Shown one piece after another: positions 30,164 through 41,379 of a DNA stretch of 64,000 bases. The notes under the pieces are model-generated. The model was not told where the DNA came from. It made no database searches and worked only from the letters and a program-made list of their open reading frames with translations. The DNA lies in contig CAUYUJ010001292.1 of the NCBI GenBank assembly GCA_963575745.1, forward strand, positions 247,501 through 311,500. Direction: 5' to 3'. This DNA is from Prorocentrum cordatum (Eukaryota; Sar; Dinophyceae; Prorocentrales; Prorocentraceae). Position 1 is the stretch's first letter; each line of letters opens with the position of its first letter. Both the position numbers and the translations under genes were made by a program.

Positions 30164-30290
30164 TGGCAACCTCGGTTCCCTATGGCAAAGGTTTGACATG
30201 ATCGAAGATGCCTACGGGCGAGCCACCACCGCCCCCTCTGCCTCTTGGAAACGCGCATGTGGCCACGCGTTGGGCCAGCCTTTAGACGAT

Positions 30291-30332
30291 GTGTTCCCCC
30301 CAGCCGCTGTGGAGCCCCCTTGGGGGGAACAC
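30291..30332. repeat. 12-bp-stem hairpin
   Basis: GTGTTCCCCCCA at 30291-30302 pairs exactly with TGGGGGGAACAC at 30321-30332. Confidence 0.75.
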
Positions 30333-30359
30333 CTGGGAGAGAAAGAAAAGTGTGGATGA

Positions 30360-30583
30360 AAGGGAGGAGGAAGAGGTGGAAGAGGTGGAAGAGGAGGAGG
30401 AGGAGGAGGAGGAGGAGGAGGAGGAGGAAGAGGAGGAGGAGGAGGAGGAGGAGGAGGAGGAGGGAGGAGTTGAGGAGGAGGAGGAGGAGGAGGAGGAGGA
30501 GGAGGAGGAGGAGGAGGAGGAGAGAGGAGGAGGAGGAGGAGGAGGAGGAGGAGGAGGAGGAGGAGGAGGAGGAGCAGGAGGCC
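30360..30583. repeat. GGA tract
   Basis: About 220 bp of (GGA)n. Confidence 0.95.
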
Positions 30584-30589
30584 TCTTGA

Positions 30590-31255
30590 GGTCGTCGTGT
30601 GGCTCCATAGGGGGCTTCCTGGGAGCCTCTTGAGGGGCATCTGAGGAGCCTCTTGGGGGCCTCCTGGAGCCTCTAGGGAGCCTCTCGCGGGCCTCTTGAT
30701 GGCCTCTTGGGGGCCTCCGGGAGCCTCTGAGGGGCTTCTTGGCTTTCGGAGGCCGTCTTGCGGGCCTCTCTGGGCAGTCGTGGGTCCCTCTTTGGGCGCT
30801 TTGGGGCCGTCTTTGGAGGTCTGTGGGCCGTCCTGGGGGCGCCTTTGGCCGCCTTTGGGCCCTCTCGAGTCGTCTTGCGGGCCTCTCGGCTCTCGGGGGC
30901 CTCTCGGGGGGCCTCTTGGGCCGTCTTGGGGCGATCCCTGAGGCCTATGCGGCCGTTATGTGGCGTCGGACGCCTAAAATCATTGACCAACCTACTGCAT
31001 CGATGCTGTTGGCATCCTAGAGGTCCTCTTGAAGCCCTCTCGGGGCATCGCGGGGGCCTCTGTGGCCGTCTGGAGGGCATGTTGGGCCGTCTTGTGGCTA
31101 TCTTGGCGTTTGGGAGGTAGCTGAGGACCGTCTTGCAGGCTATATTGAGCCACCTTGGGTCAACTTGGAGGCCATCTTGTGCCATTGTTGCCGTCTTGGG
31201 GACCATCAGGAGGCCATCTTGGTCGTCTTGGGGAGTTTGTGTGTTTGTGGATTTT
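30590..31255. repeat. CTTGGGGGCC minisatellite
   Basis: Long run of 12-18 bp units GGGCCTCTTGGG / CGTCTTGGGG. A related stretch follows at 31440-31740. No gene seen. Confidence 0.85.
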
Positions 31256-31797
31256 ATAGCTTTTCCAGGTGACCGGCGCGATCGGCCGGGACCCCTACTG
31301 GAAACCTTATACAGCAATTGACAAACAGTCAAACGCCTGGCACGCCAGGCGCTCCTCCTCCTCCTCCTCCTCCTTCTCCTCCTCCCCCGATAACTCAACC
31401 GGGGGCAGCGGACATCTGGTGGCCTGATGTCCGTCCCTCAACACTGCTTGGGTCGTGAGGAAGAGACCTCTCGGAAACCTCCCGGGAGCTTCTCGGAGGT
31501 CCCTTGGGGCCCGTCTGGGGCCCCTCGGGGGGCCCTGGGGGCCTCCTTGGGACCTCTTCGGGGTCTGCTGGCGGTCTCGGAGGCCATCTGTGGGAGAAGA
31601 GGTCGAAACATCACTTCGGGTCCTGGGTCCCTCTTCGGGCCGTCCTGGGGTCGGCGCGGTGGCCCCTCGGGCCCCCATCGGGAGCCGCTTTCGGGCGACC
31701 TTGGGGGCCCCTTGGGCCGCCCCGGCGGCTCCTGAAGACCGGGAAGGCGAAGATCAGGCAGCAGCGGGAGCCTCGAGACGGGGGTCAGTGCAAACGG

Positions 31798-32000
31798 GGG
31801 TCAGCCAGAGCGCCAGATCCTGCAGGATCTTGCGAAGACCCCCTCTGGCTGACCCGAGTCAGCGAGCCGCTCGTGGCCGCGAGGCGGCCGCGCATTTATT
31901 GGCTGGCCCGGGTTTGCGAAGACCTGCGTTGCAGTGTTTTTCTCCTGCATGGCAGTTAGTTGGTTTCCTGCTGACCCGGGTCTGGATTGACCCGGGTCAG
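31798..32000. repeat. Cluster of three inverted repeats
   Basis: GGGTCAGCCAGAG (31798-31810) pairs with CTCTGGCTGACCC (31843-31855); inside lies the 16-bp perfect palindrome AGATCCTGCAGGATCT (31816-31831). CTGACCCGGGT (31971-31981) pairs with ACCCGGGTCAG (31990-32000). Confidence 0.85.
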
Positions 32001-32572
32001 AAGATCCCCGACAGCACACTTTTTGGTCGATGGCCTTGGCCCCTCGGACAAGTCCCCAAAGCCTCCCATGCGGCCAACGAGGGATGCTCCCGAGCTCCAG
32101 GACAGGCCACGAGAACAGTTTGGGAGTACGAATTCCAAGCCGCGCCCCCCCGGAGGCCTCTGGAGAAGTCACGCTGGGATGTCAAGAAGCGCCCAGGGGG
32201 GGGGGCCCGAGAGCGCCCACTAGTTCGGGTTTTTCTGCAACGCTAAATTTTGAGGACTCTGCGAGACCAGGGGACACTTCACTCAGTGCCTCGCGACACA
32301 GTGCCGGATTCTGGTGTTGATGGGCACCCTTTCAGGCATGCTGTTTACACACCTGTGCCGGACATATAAGGACACAGTCTTTTCTGATGCGGAGAACGTT
32401 TCAGGCTGGACCCACAGGTACATGCAGGAGTCGCACTGCATGCGCATGCGATGTTGCTGGCCATGTCCAGGACCCTTGAACATGTGTTGCAGTGCCGCTC
32501 TCGGAGCCCGTCGATGACTTCGAGATGCGGCCGTTGTCCTTTTATAGTTTCGTTGCAAGGGCTGCGTGGGAT

Positions 32573-32796
32573 CGGCGTCACCCCAACATACTAATTCTAT
32601 GCGTGCGTCGCCCCCCCCCCCCCCCCAGGGGCGACGCGCGCACCGAGACATCTTCTAGTATATGTGTCGTGGCGGGCGCTTTCTGGTCACATCGCTCGGG
32701 AAACGCAACGCTACAAGATGGGTATACTATAGGTTCGGGCTGGACGCGCGCCCCCAAGGAGAACATCTGGTACTATAGGATGTTTTAGGGCGCCCC
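32573..32796. mobile_element. MITE family 2, copy 1
   Basis: 224 bp. Shares with the copies at 34458 and 48606 the ends CGGCGTCACCCCAACAT... and ...GTCC-like, the block AGGGGCGACGCG.GCACCGAG, and GCTCGGGAAACG. Ends are imperfect inverted repeats around ACATACTAAT / ATTAGTATG. This copy has a 17-base C run and a diverged right end. It abuts the coding island at 32.8 kb. Confidence 0.75.
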
Positions 32797-32802
32797 AGGG
32801 GA

Positions 32803-32932
32803 GGCTCCCTGTACGAGCGGGCCGAGAGCGCGGAGAGCGCCGAGAGCGAGCGGTCCCTGCTCATGGCCACCATCGACGCCCTGCGCGAGGCCGCGGATGC
32901 GGCCCTCAGCCGCGCCGAGGAGGCCCCCGCGC
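32803..32932 (+). CDS. Candidate coiled-coil exon
   Basis: Frame: GSLYERAESAESAESERSLL followed by MATIDALREAADAALSRAEE. Regular Ala/Glu/Leu heptads and absence of such order in other frames suggest protein. It ends at the TGCC array, so the donor must lie near 32930. Possible acceptor CCCCAG at 32793-32798, overlapping the end of the MITE. Confidence 0.4.
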
Positions 32933-32933
32933 T

Positions 32934-33126
<193 letters not shown>

Positions 33127-33144
33127 CGGCGGGCCGTGCGCGGA

Positions 33145-33375
33145 GAAGGAGGAGGAAGGGGTAGAAGGAAGGAGGATGAGGAGGGGGAGATGAGGGAGGA
33201 GGAGGAGGAGGAGCAGGAGGAGGAGGAGGAGGAGGAGGAGTGAGGAGGAGGAGGAGGAGGGGGAGGGGAGGGGGGAGGGGGAGGGGTGGTGGGGAGGGGG
33301 AGGAGCGAGGACGAGGAGGAGGAAGAGGAGGAGGAGGAGGAGGAGGAGGAGGAGGAGGAGGAGGAGGAGGAGGGG
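33145..33375. repeat. GGA/GGGGA tract
   Basis: (GGA)n with GGGGAGGGG interruptions. Confidence 0.9.
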
Positions 33376-33839
33376 GGGGAGGAGTGCGGTTAGGAAACTC
33401 TTGCCGCGCTTCTCTTGAGGCTTGTCTCGGCTCTCTTCGGGGTCTCTTCGGACCATTTTGAGCGCATGTGTCCTGGGGGATGTGTCAGCTATCGCAGGAT
33501 CATCTTCGGAATTGTGGGCCTCTGGGGGTTGCGGCGCCCTCGTGGGGGCTTGTGGGAGTGCTCTGAAGGCCCACTCGTGGCCTCGGGAGCTTCCTGGAGC
33601 TTTCTGGCCACCTTACGTGCTCTCTCGTGGGGCCACTTGTGACCTGATACTGTGCCACTGGGTCCATTCAGGACGCGCTCGCTTGGGAGCACACCGCGCA
33701 TCAGGCAGCACATCGGGTCGAGATCCGTCGCCTGACCCCTGCCTATCCTCCTCCTGGTGCTCTCCTCGATTTAGGCCTCGTCGTCCTCGCCGTCGTCGTC
33801 GTACTGCCCATCCAACATACTAAAACTGCCTCTTCCCAG

Positions 33840-33943
33840 GCGGAGTCCGCCAGCAGGGCGGCGATGGCGCGGTCCATCGGCGCGTGCGTGAAGGAGTGCG
33901 TCGGCCGCCAGGTCAAGGAGCCAAGCGCGCCGAGAGAGCGCAG
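33840..33943 (+). CDS. Candidate internal exon
   Basis: Acceptor CTCTTCCCAG (AG 33838-33839) and GT donor after CGCAG at 33944. Reads AESASRAAMARSIGACVKEC, then VGRQVKEPSAPRE. Both splice signals are canonical. May join the neighbouring Ala/Glu-rich islands. Confidence 0.45.
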
Positions 33944-33957
33944 GTGGTGCCCCCTCC

Positions 33958-34325
33958 TCCAGGAGGAGGGGAGGAGGAGGAGGAGGAGGAGGAGGAGGAG
34001 GAGGAGGAGGAGGAGGAGGAGGAGGAGGAGGATGAGGAGGAGGACGACGACGAGGAGGGGAGGACGAGGGAGGGAGGAGGAGGTGGAGGAGGAGGAGGAG
34101 GAGGAGGGAGAGGAGGAGGAGGAGGAGAGGAGAAGGAGGAGGAGGAGGAGGAGGAGGAGGAGGAAGGACGAGGAGGAAGACGAGGAGGGCGAGGAGGAGG
34201 AGGGCGAGGAGGAGGAAGGAGGAGGAGGAGGAGGACGAGGAGGAGGAGGAGGAAGAGGAGGAGGAAGAGGAGGAGGGCGATGAGGAGGAGGAGGGCGATG
34301 AGGAGGAGGGCGAGAACGAGGACGG
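33958..34325. repeat. GGA tract with GAC/GAT variants
   Basis: About 365 bp purine-rich tract, just after the candidate exon donor. Confidence 0.95.
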
Positions 34326-34457
34326 AGGGCGGAGGCCGGCGAGGGTGAGGGCGAGCCTCGTGGAGAGGCCTCATGGAGATGTCTGTCTCCCAGAGGGCCC
34401 AAAAATTAGGACGCATCTCTGAGAGATTGAGTTCAGCATCTTACCAGCCTGGAACAT

Positions 34458-34660
34458 CGGCGTCACCCTAACATAATAATACTACGTGGGCGTGCCCCCC
34501 ACCCCTCCCAGGGGCGATGCGCGCACCGAGAAATCTTATACGTAGTGTATGCGTCGTGGCGGGCTCTTTCTGGCCACACCGCTCGGGAAACGACATACGT
34601 TCGGGTCGGACGCCCGTCTTCAAAGAGAACATCTAGTATAAGTATGTCTCTGCGCGTCCC
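34458..34660. mobile_element. MITE family 2, copy 2
   Basis: 203 bp. CGGCGTCACCCTAACATAAT at the left, AAGTATGTCTCTGCGCGTCC at the right; internal CTGGCCACACCGCTCGGGAA. It lacks the ACAAGATGGGTATAC block seen in copies 1 and 3. Confidence 0.8.
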
Positions 34661-35060
34661 ATACCACCCCGAAACATACCCCTGTTCCTATGCTTTGCAT
34701 CGCCTTATCTCGATGCCGATCTTGGGGATACCCTCAGGCTGATCAACCTTAGGGACAGGGGTCAGTTCGAGGCTGGTTAGCGTCGGCCCTAGTAGAGCCA
34801 AGACGCTGAAACAAGGAACAGTTCTGGCTCGTACGGGGCTCGATCGATGCTCCTCAGGTCTTTCCATGGTTGTTTCTCTAGCCCACCTCGTGCACGCATG
34901 CGCTTTTAGGGCCAAAAAGGGGCTTCGTTCCTTTTGTATATCCGTAGTCGAAAACCAGCCTACTCCGGCGTAGTCCCGCGTGATTCCGCTTGACCAGTTC
35001 AATTTGTTGTACGTGTTTCGAGGCTCTGTACCTGTTCGGCTGTCATACCGTTTTTCTAAT
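34661..35060. other. Unassigned spacer
   Basis: Moderate-GC sequence without repeats I can name and without a convincing reading frame. Confidence 0.4.
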
Positions 35061-35062
35061 GT

Positions 35063-35344
35063 ATGTTGTGCAGGTGTGCGTTCTTGGCGTATACAGTTTG
35101 CCGCTGCGCCGCCAGGGCGCGGTTTTCATTCAGTCAGTCAGGCATTGAATTTGGCTCAGTCGGGCTGGATCCTAGACCTATTCTGGGCCTGTCCAGCTTA
35201 TTGGCTTCTGAAATTGCCCAATCGCCCTTGAATCGTTCCTACGAAGAGCTTCCAGGAGCTGGCTCCTATCACGAAGTGCTGAGAACGGCCTGGAGAAAAC
35301 TCGATCCTCGGAGAGCTCGAGTAACCCTGTGCCGCCGAGATTAA
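35063..35344 (+). CDS. Possible terminal exon, unknown protein
   Basis: The frame reads FSQSGIEFGSVGLDPRPILG, LSSLLASEIAQSPLNRSYEE, LPGAGSYHEVLRTAWRKLDP and stops at 35342-35344. Balanced composition, unlike most of the surrounding DNA. No family recognised; could be a decayed fragment of a dispersed retroelement. Confidence 0.35.
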   Translation: MLCRCAFLAYTVCRCAARARFSFSQSGIEFGSVGLDPRPILGLSSLLASEIAQSPLNRSYEELPGAGSYHEVLRTAWRKLDPRRARVTLCRRD

Positions 35345-35424
35345 TGCCACAGGGATGATAAAGTTTGGGGTCGCGGGGGGATTATAAATGTTGCCTACCG
35401 GAGGCCAGCATGTGGGAGGAGAAA

Positions 35425-35790
35425 GAGATGATGTTAAGAGGACCGAAAGCCGAGGATCGAGGATCGAGAATCGAAGTCCGAGGATCGAGGATTGAGATCC
35501 CAGAAATAGAGAAAGATAGACAGACAGAAGGAGAGAGGTGGAAGAGGAGGAGGAGGAGGAGGAGGAGGAGGAGAAACGCTAAAGTTCCAAAACTGTTGAC
35601 TTTAATTTGTAAACAAACAATGGAAATTATGATTGTCATCTGCTCGTGTAGGGTAGCTCACGTGCCTCGGTTTTCGTGGATAGTAAACCACAGCGATAAA
35701 AACGTTCAGGGGGGGCAGGGGGGGAGGAAATGGAAAGAGAAAGAGAAGAGCAGACAGAAGAGAGAGAGAGAGATAAAGAGAACGCTGCTG
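35425..35790. repeat. Purine-rich tracts
   Basis: Tandem GAGGATCGAGGATCGAGAAT text at about 35450-35495, (GGA)n at 35540-35573, AGAGAGAGAG at 35759-35774. No gene seen. Confidence 0.75.
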
Positions 35791-36092
35791 GTTTCGTTTG
35801 AGACATCCTCGACAACGTCTTCGCTTCGTTTGATGTTGCTATCTCAACATAAGAAGGAAGTTTACCTCGATGGTGAACTTTTCACAGTGATCAAAAAGTT
35901 CGGCCTCCGCGCCCCGCGCCCCTGACCAAATTCTTATTGGCCGTGGATAATCAACTCTAGCGTGTAAAGGGGGGGGTCCTTTTTTATCAGCAGCACGTGG
36001 TTATCGCAGAACCTCGGTTCTCGAGCCCCGACGAGGGCGCGAGGGCGAGGGAGGCGGCGCCCGGAAGCGCCGCGCTTGCCCCCTCTGCCGCA

Positions 36093-36200
36093 AGAGGAGG
36101 CCGTGCGGGCCGCGGCGGAGGAGGCGACCGCCGAGCTGCGGGCCGCCGCGGCGGAGGCGACCTTCCGCGCACGCGCGGCGGCGTCGGCGGCGCCGTGGAG
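36093..36200 (+). CDS. Candidate coiled-coil exon
   Basis: Frame: EEAVRAAAEEATAELRAAA, AEATFRARAAASAAPW. Ala/Glu/Arg heptad-like pattern, as in the islands at 29.1, 32.8 and 33.8 kb. Flanks unresolved. High-GC DNA can mimic such composition. Confidence 0.3.
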
Positions 36201-36614
36201 CGGTGGTCCTCCTCGACGGCGTCATTCGCTATGCCTCCTGCCCTGAGCTCTACAGTCGGGGCCCTGAAGAAGGAACCCTTTTCGTTGGGGAGGGGCTCCG
36301 TGTTCCTTAATTGTTTCGCAGCTTGCCCTGGATTTTCCTTAGGTTTTCGGTACGAAATCGAAGTTCAACTTATGGAAAATAGGGGCCTCGTTCCTTATTT
36401 AGGGTTCCATAGGTCAACGCCTCGACTGTACGATATCTTCGCCACATGGCTTGGGCCTCTTCTTCCATCGTGCTCTTTGTTCCCTGAGGATGTTCACTGG
36501 CGCTTCGCTTGCCTCCCTCTCGCTCCAATATCACGTGCTCTTAATGTTCTCTTTGCTGCCTGCGTTGACGCCTTTCCCGCCCTCCACTCGGCCTGACGTA
36601 GGGGGGCCCAGAGT

Positions 36615-36809
36615 ATGCCTGCTCAGAGTTTCGAGGCTTGCTTGCGGCTGACTTCTCGCCGCCGCAAGTTCGTTCCCCTGGCCTGGAGAGCCCAAGCGGC
36701 TGTGCGTGTTGCTGCCTCCTCCTCCTCCCGCGTTGTTTCTTCAGCTCAGCAGAATCCGACGAGACCGCCGCCGACATCCACTCGAGGCCGCTCGCGAGGT
36801 AGGTGGTAA
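36615..36809 (+). CDS. Small reading frame, unknown
   Basis: ATG at 36615 reads MPAQSFEACLRLTSRRRKFV, PLAWRAQAAVRVAASSSSR and stops at 36807-36809. Plausible but unsupported by neighbours. Confidence 0.2.
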   Translation: MPAQSFEACLRLTSRRRKFVPLAWRAQAAVRVAASSSSRVVSSAQQNPTRPPPTSTRGRSRGRW

Positions 36810-37158
36810 GCTCCACCGACTCTTGGTTCCTTCGAGCTTTGCTCTGTGTTATTTTTTGCGGTCTGCAAAGCAGGCCATCGCCAGAGGGTTTTCATGGGAT
36901 GTTCGGTGGAACGTTACCTGCTCGGTTGTTTGGCACACGTCGAGGTCGATGGGAGCTTCTTCTCGAACTATATGTTGCGGCATGTTCTAGTCACTTGAGC
37001 TCGGATTGATAGAGTTGCTGGGGCTGCATCTGCTGCTCGGCCTCTGGCACTTTGCCCGAAGGGGAACTTCTCTCGTGCCGAGGCATGACCGCCTTGTACC
37101 GTGCTGTTTGGGGACCCCGACAATGGCCCAAGAAACTTCAGCGCCATTAAGGCTCTTG

Positions 37159-37290
37159 CTTGGCATCGCTCGGACGTGTGCACTTTTCCTCCGGCGAGGA
37201 TCATCGAGGAGCACCCTTGATCAGTTCGCGGAAAAACCACGCACGAAACCGAAACAAACACAGGAAATGGACGTCCGAGCGATGGCCAGC
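37159..37290. mobile_element. MITE family 4, copy 1
   Basis: 132 bp. Ends CTTGGCATCGCTCGGACGT and ACGTCCGAGCGATGGCCAG: a 13-bp exact inverted core ATCGCTCGGACGT. Interior contains CATCGAGGAGCA and AACCACGCACGAAACCGAAA, shared by all copies (44102, 61620). Confidence 0.8.
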
Positions 37291-37878
37291 TTGTGGGAAC
37301 AGAAGAAAACACGAAAACACGCAGGTCACCACAAGTGCCAATCTGCATGACACGATCGGCAAACCGCGCACCAGAGGTCGCTCCTGCCCAGAGCCACTCC
37401 TGCGTGCAGCCGAGTGGATCGCGTGGCAGAATTGGAGTGGGGAGCACGGAGTGTGTGTGGGGGGGGAGGACAGGCAAGCAAGCTCTACTCTGAACCGAAA
37501 GCGAGGCGGCACTACCCAAGCTTCACTTGGAACCGAAGGGTAGGGAGCTGAGTGGCCCCAAACAGCCGGTGTTTTTTTTCAGCCCCTGGCAAGTGTACTT
37601 GCATCGGCGGGGGGGAGGGGGTGCCTGGACGTGAAGCAAACCGCAAACGAGTGGCACGTGCGGAGAGCACGCAAGTCGCAGGGAGCTTGCACGCCAGCAT
37701 CCGTCTGAACGGGGGCGAGGGGGGGAGAGCAAGCGCCATGCAAGTAACCTTGCCGGATCCCTCCCCCCCAAAAAAACAGGCTCAGGGGGTCCGCCGATCC
37801 CCTCGGGCTGGCCCGGGCTCTGGAGCCGCCCGAGGCCGACTCCCCCCTTCCCGGCCTCCGCTGACCCGGGTTTGGTCA

Positions 37879-38072
37879 TCGGGGGCAGAAAAGAGGGGGG
37901 TGATGACTAGGGGGGGGTGGATATCATGGCGGGGGCCATGATATTTCCCCTGATTTCATGGCGCCTCTTCTTACTTCATTACGTCCCTGGCCCCCCCGCT
38001 GGGCCGCGCACATGCCGCCGGTCATGATTTGCACCCCCCCCCCTTGGACACCCCCCTCTTGGCCGCTCCCGA
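37879..38072. mobile_element. MITE family 3, copy 1
   Basis: 194 bp, about 95% identical to 49528-49721. Terminal inverted repeats of about 45 bp start TCGGGGGCAGAAAAGAGGGG and end with GGCCGCTCCCGA. An internal palindrome ATATCATGGC/GCCATGATAT lies near the left arm. Flanks GGTCA and GATCA (4 of 5). Confidence 0.85.
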
Positions 38073-38590
38073 GATCAGCGGCGCCCAGGGGTCATATTCC
38101 AGAGGCCTGCGCAGAGGCGCGGAGCAGGGGGCGTTGGGAAAAACAACGAAGGGCATTTTGCGCATATAACGTCGGCTCCGGTGAGCGCACGTGCAAGCAA
38201 GGCAACAGCTCATTCTTATGTTCGGTCGCGCCAGCACTGCCGCAGCGACGCGGCGCCCGCCGCAAAGTCATGGCGCCGCGGACGGGTACCCTGGGTTTCT
38301 TGATCAGCGTGGGAGGGTGCCCCCCCGACGGGGGTCAGCCTCGCCTCGTCGTCGCGCCGCGACGGGGGTCGGAGCGCCTCCGGCGCCCAGTGGCTGCCCG
38401 CGACGGGGGTCGATGCGGGGCTGTCGGCGGGGGTGACGCCCCCCCGGCGCTTCCTAAGAAACTCGGAGTATACACTATAGCGGATCCTCGGGAGAGTTGC
38501 GGGAAGCTGCCACTCGAGAGCCTTCCTCTGGCATGGCAGGGCTGCCCACGTCGGGGAGGGGTTTGGCTCGCCGTCGCTGGCCAAGGTCGC

Positions 38591-38788
38591 AGGCCTAGAG
38601 GTTGACACCAACACCAAGATCGGCGGTGTGCCTCCACCGGGGGAAGACGATCCCGATCTCGGTGATGGTGGTAATACTCTGGCTTCCAAGGTGACCGAAA
38701 TAATTACCACCAACACCGAAATCTAGGATCATCTTCCCCCTATGGAGGCAAACCCCCTGTGTTGGTGCTGGTGCCCATTTCCAGGCCT
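38591..38788. mobile_element. Foldback family 5, copy 1
   Basis: 198 bp, almost wholly an inverted repeat: arms of about 75-85 bp share CACCAACACC, TGCCTCCA..GGGGGAAGA.GATCC and TCGGTG.TGGTGGTAAT. Both ends carry AGGCCT. A diverged second copy is at 57066. Confidence 0.85.
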
Positions 38789-38956
38789 CCAACAGGGTGC
38801 CCGCCCCGCCAGTGGGGTCCCCGCTGGAGGGGCGCGGAAGGCCGCTTCTGCCCCCCTCCGCCGGCCTCCGCCGGCCCGGGGTTGGGAGCTGCTGCGCGGT
38901 CGGCGGGGCTTCGCGGCGGGGCCTTGGCCGGCCCGGGTGCGGGCGGGCCCGGGCCA

Positions 38957-39110
38957 GGGGGCCACATGGCGAACCCTGCCCCTAGGGCCCCCACGATTTT
39001 TAAGGGGGAGGCGCTGGGTTCACCTCGCTCGTGAGCTCCCGCACGAAGTGAACCCCAGCCTCCCCCTCAGAAATCGTGGGGGGTGGGGCAGGGTTCGCAT
39101 GCGGCCCCCC
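38957..39110. mobile_element. Foldback element, single copy
   Basis: 154 bp; arms of about 65 bp share GCGAACCCTGCCCC, CCCCCACGATTT, AAGGGGGAGGC-like and GGTTCAC text in inverted orientation. No second copy noticed in the window. Confidence 0.75.
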
Positions 39111-39599
39111 AAAGGGCGTCCCCGGGGCCAGCGGTCCCACCGCCGGGACCTCGGAGCGGCATCGGCCGCCAGGTGGCGCGGAGTCGGCCGAGTCTTGGAC
39201 GGTCTCGTTTCCTCGCGTCCTCTTCTTCGGATGCAGCTCCTGGGAGGTCAAGTTCTGACTTGATCCCTGGTCCGAAAGCCGGCTGCATCGGGGTTCATCC
39301 TGATGAATCCTGCTCAATCCTGTTTAATCTGGCTAAATCCCGCTGAATTCGTGGCCTAGTCTTACATAGCAGCCCGCCCAATGGGACTTAGTTCTCCCAG
39401 TAGTTGCCTCCGAACTTTTCGTTATTCTTCCTGGTCCAGTTGCCGCGCCAGTGATTTGCAGCGTCGCGTCTGGACGCTCCACACGGTGCCAGAGGCCAGT
39501 CATAACCTGCAGTGCAGGCCTGTCAGAACCTCCAGTGCAGGTCACAGGGTCACAGGGGGTCGTTTGGAGATCCCTGCTCCCCCTCACCTCCATCCTCCG

Positions 39600-39735
39600 T
39601 TCTTCTCCTCCCTCCTCTCCCTCCTTCTGACACCTCCTCCTCCTCCTCCTCCTTCCTTCTGTTTCCTCCTCCGCTTCCCTCCTGTTCCTCCTCCTCCTCC
39701 TCCTCCTCCTCCTCCTCCTCATCCTCTTTGTCTTC
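39600..39735. repeat. TCC tract
   Basis: (TCC)n with TTC interruptions. Confidence 0.9.
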
Positions 39736-39857
39736 CTTTCTCCATCAGCGCGGAACGATGGCTTGTTTCGAGGGATGGCGGCCTCGGGAATGCGGGCAAC
39801 CCGTAGTTTTTGTACCAGGAGCCCGCCGCAGGCGAATTTTTTTCGTTCAGCCAACGT

Positions 39858-40355
39858 GGGTAGGTCGCGGGTGGGTCGCAAATGGGTCGCGGGTGGGTCG
39901 CGCGTGGGTCGCGGGTGCGTCGTTGTTGGATCGCGAGGGGTCGCGGGTGGGCCGCGGGTGGGTCGCGGGGTGGGTCGCGGGTGGGTCGCAAGTCGCAAGG
40001 GTCGCGGGTGGGTCGCAGGTGGGTCGCGATAGGTCGCGGGGTGGGTCGCGGGTGGGTCGCGGGGTGAGTCGCGGGTGGGTCGCGGGTGTGTCGCGGGTGT
40101 GTCGCGGGTGTGTCGCGGGGTGTGTCGCAGGTGGGTCGCGGGGTGGATCGCGGGTGGATCGCGGGGTGGGTCGTTGGGTGAGTCGCGGGTTGGGTCGCGG
40201 GATGGGTCGCGGGTGGGTCGCGGGTGTGTCGCGGGTGTGTCGCGGGGTGTGTCGCAGGTTGGTCGCGGGGTGGATCGCGGCTGGATCGCGGGGTGGGTCA
40301 TTGGGTGAGTTGCGGGTTGGGTCGCGGGGTGGGTCGCGGGTGGGTCGCGGGTGGG
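39858..40355. repeat. GGTCGCGGGTG minisatellite, 127-bp higher order
   Basis: About 45 units of 10-12 bp GTGGGTCGCGG. Variant units recur in order 127 bp apart (TGGATCGCGGGTGGATC at 40144 and its variant at 40271). Long frames on both strands are repeat translations. Confidence 0.95.
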
Positions 40356-41128
40356 ACGACGACAACAAACAACAATAACAACGCAACAATCAGAATCTGT
40401 ACCACGGACCCCCTTTTCAGCTAGTCACCGAGGGACTGATATGATGTTTAGGTATTCGTGTTTAGATTGCGCACTGCTCCGCGCGCGGCTAGATAACATC
40501 TGTTACGTGTCAGCTTGCTCGTGCTGACGTGATGACCATCACATTGTGGCAGTGCATCGCCCCCTCTCCCCGCACCGCATTCGTGACGTCTGTCTCAGCC
40601 GTTGGGCCATGCTGATTTCGCGTGTGCGCGGGCATATGTGATCACACCGCGATGTTGTGCAGCATTGTGCCATCATGCAGTTGGACATCGAGCCGTGCTG
40701 GGTCCATGCGCAGGGTCGCGTGTTCATGTTGCGTGTTCGCCCTTATCCGCCACCTCGTTCCTTAGAGTGTCACTGCTGTGCCTGTTGCCCCCGAGGTGAG
40801 GATGCTGCGCCTCCGCAGCCCCCTTGCAGTGGCGGCCCAGAGCGCCCCGCCGGAAGTGTCCCGTGTGCGCTCGGGGCCGCCGGGCGGAAGAGAGGCGACG
40901 GGGCGGGATATACTTTCCAGGGGAGTGGCCCATTCGCATCCTCGATCCTGCTGGGAGCGTCCTGCCTTGTGGCGGGGGCGTCCAAAACGCGGGCCTGTGC
41001 GAGAATAGAAGGAGTGGCTCGGAACATTCGCGAAATTCAGTCTCCCCCCAAGGTGGCCCCACTCTCATTGCAGATCCCCCGTCTCATCAAGGGCGACGGC
41101 CGATGGTACCCAAACAGTTGAACTGTAG

Positions 41129-41247
41129 GGAAGGACGACAATCTTGCCAACACCAATCCAAAACACAATGCCTTTTCAGAAGTCCCTGATATCGATGAGG
41201 AGGGGTACTTGGAGGAGTTCTGCCTTTTGCAAACGCCCACTGGATGA
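41129..41247 (+). CDS. Candidate terminal exon, unknown protein
   Basis: After AACTGTAG (AG 41127-41128) the frame reads KDDNLANTNPKHNAFSEVPD, IDEEGYLEEFCLLQTPTG and stops at 41245-41247. The Asn/Asp/Glu-rich, non-GC-driven composition is distinctive here. Upstream exons were not found. Confidence 0.35.
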
Positions 41248-41379
41248 GTGTGCCGCGTGAAGGTCTGACGGACTTCAGGCCATGGATGTGTGACAGCTCT
41301 GGAATGTACAGCAGCGTTGCACTTTGTGGCTCTTGTTCTTCCATACTCACCCCTCACCCGCGCAGCCCATCTTGCCATC

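Noticed and set aside
35148-35160. ATTTGGCTCA resembling the end of the dinoflagellate spliced leader
   Set aside because: Only about nine bases match and the following bases differ; insufficient for a relict leader.
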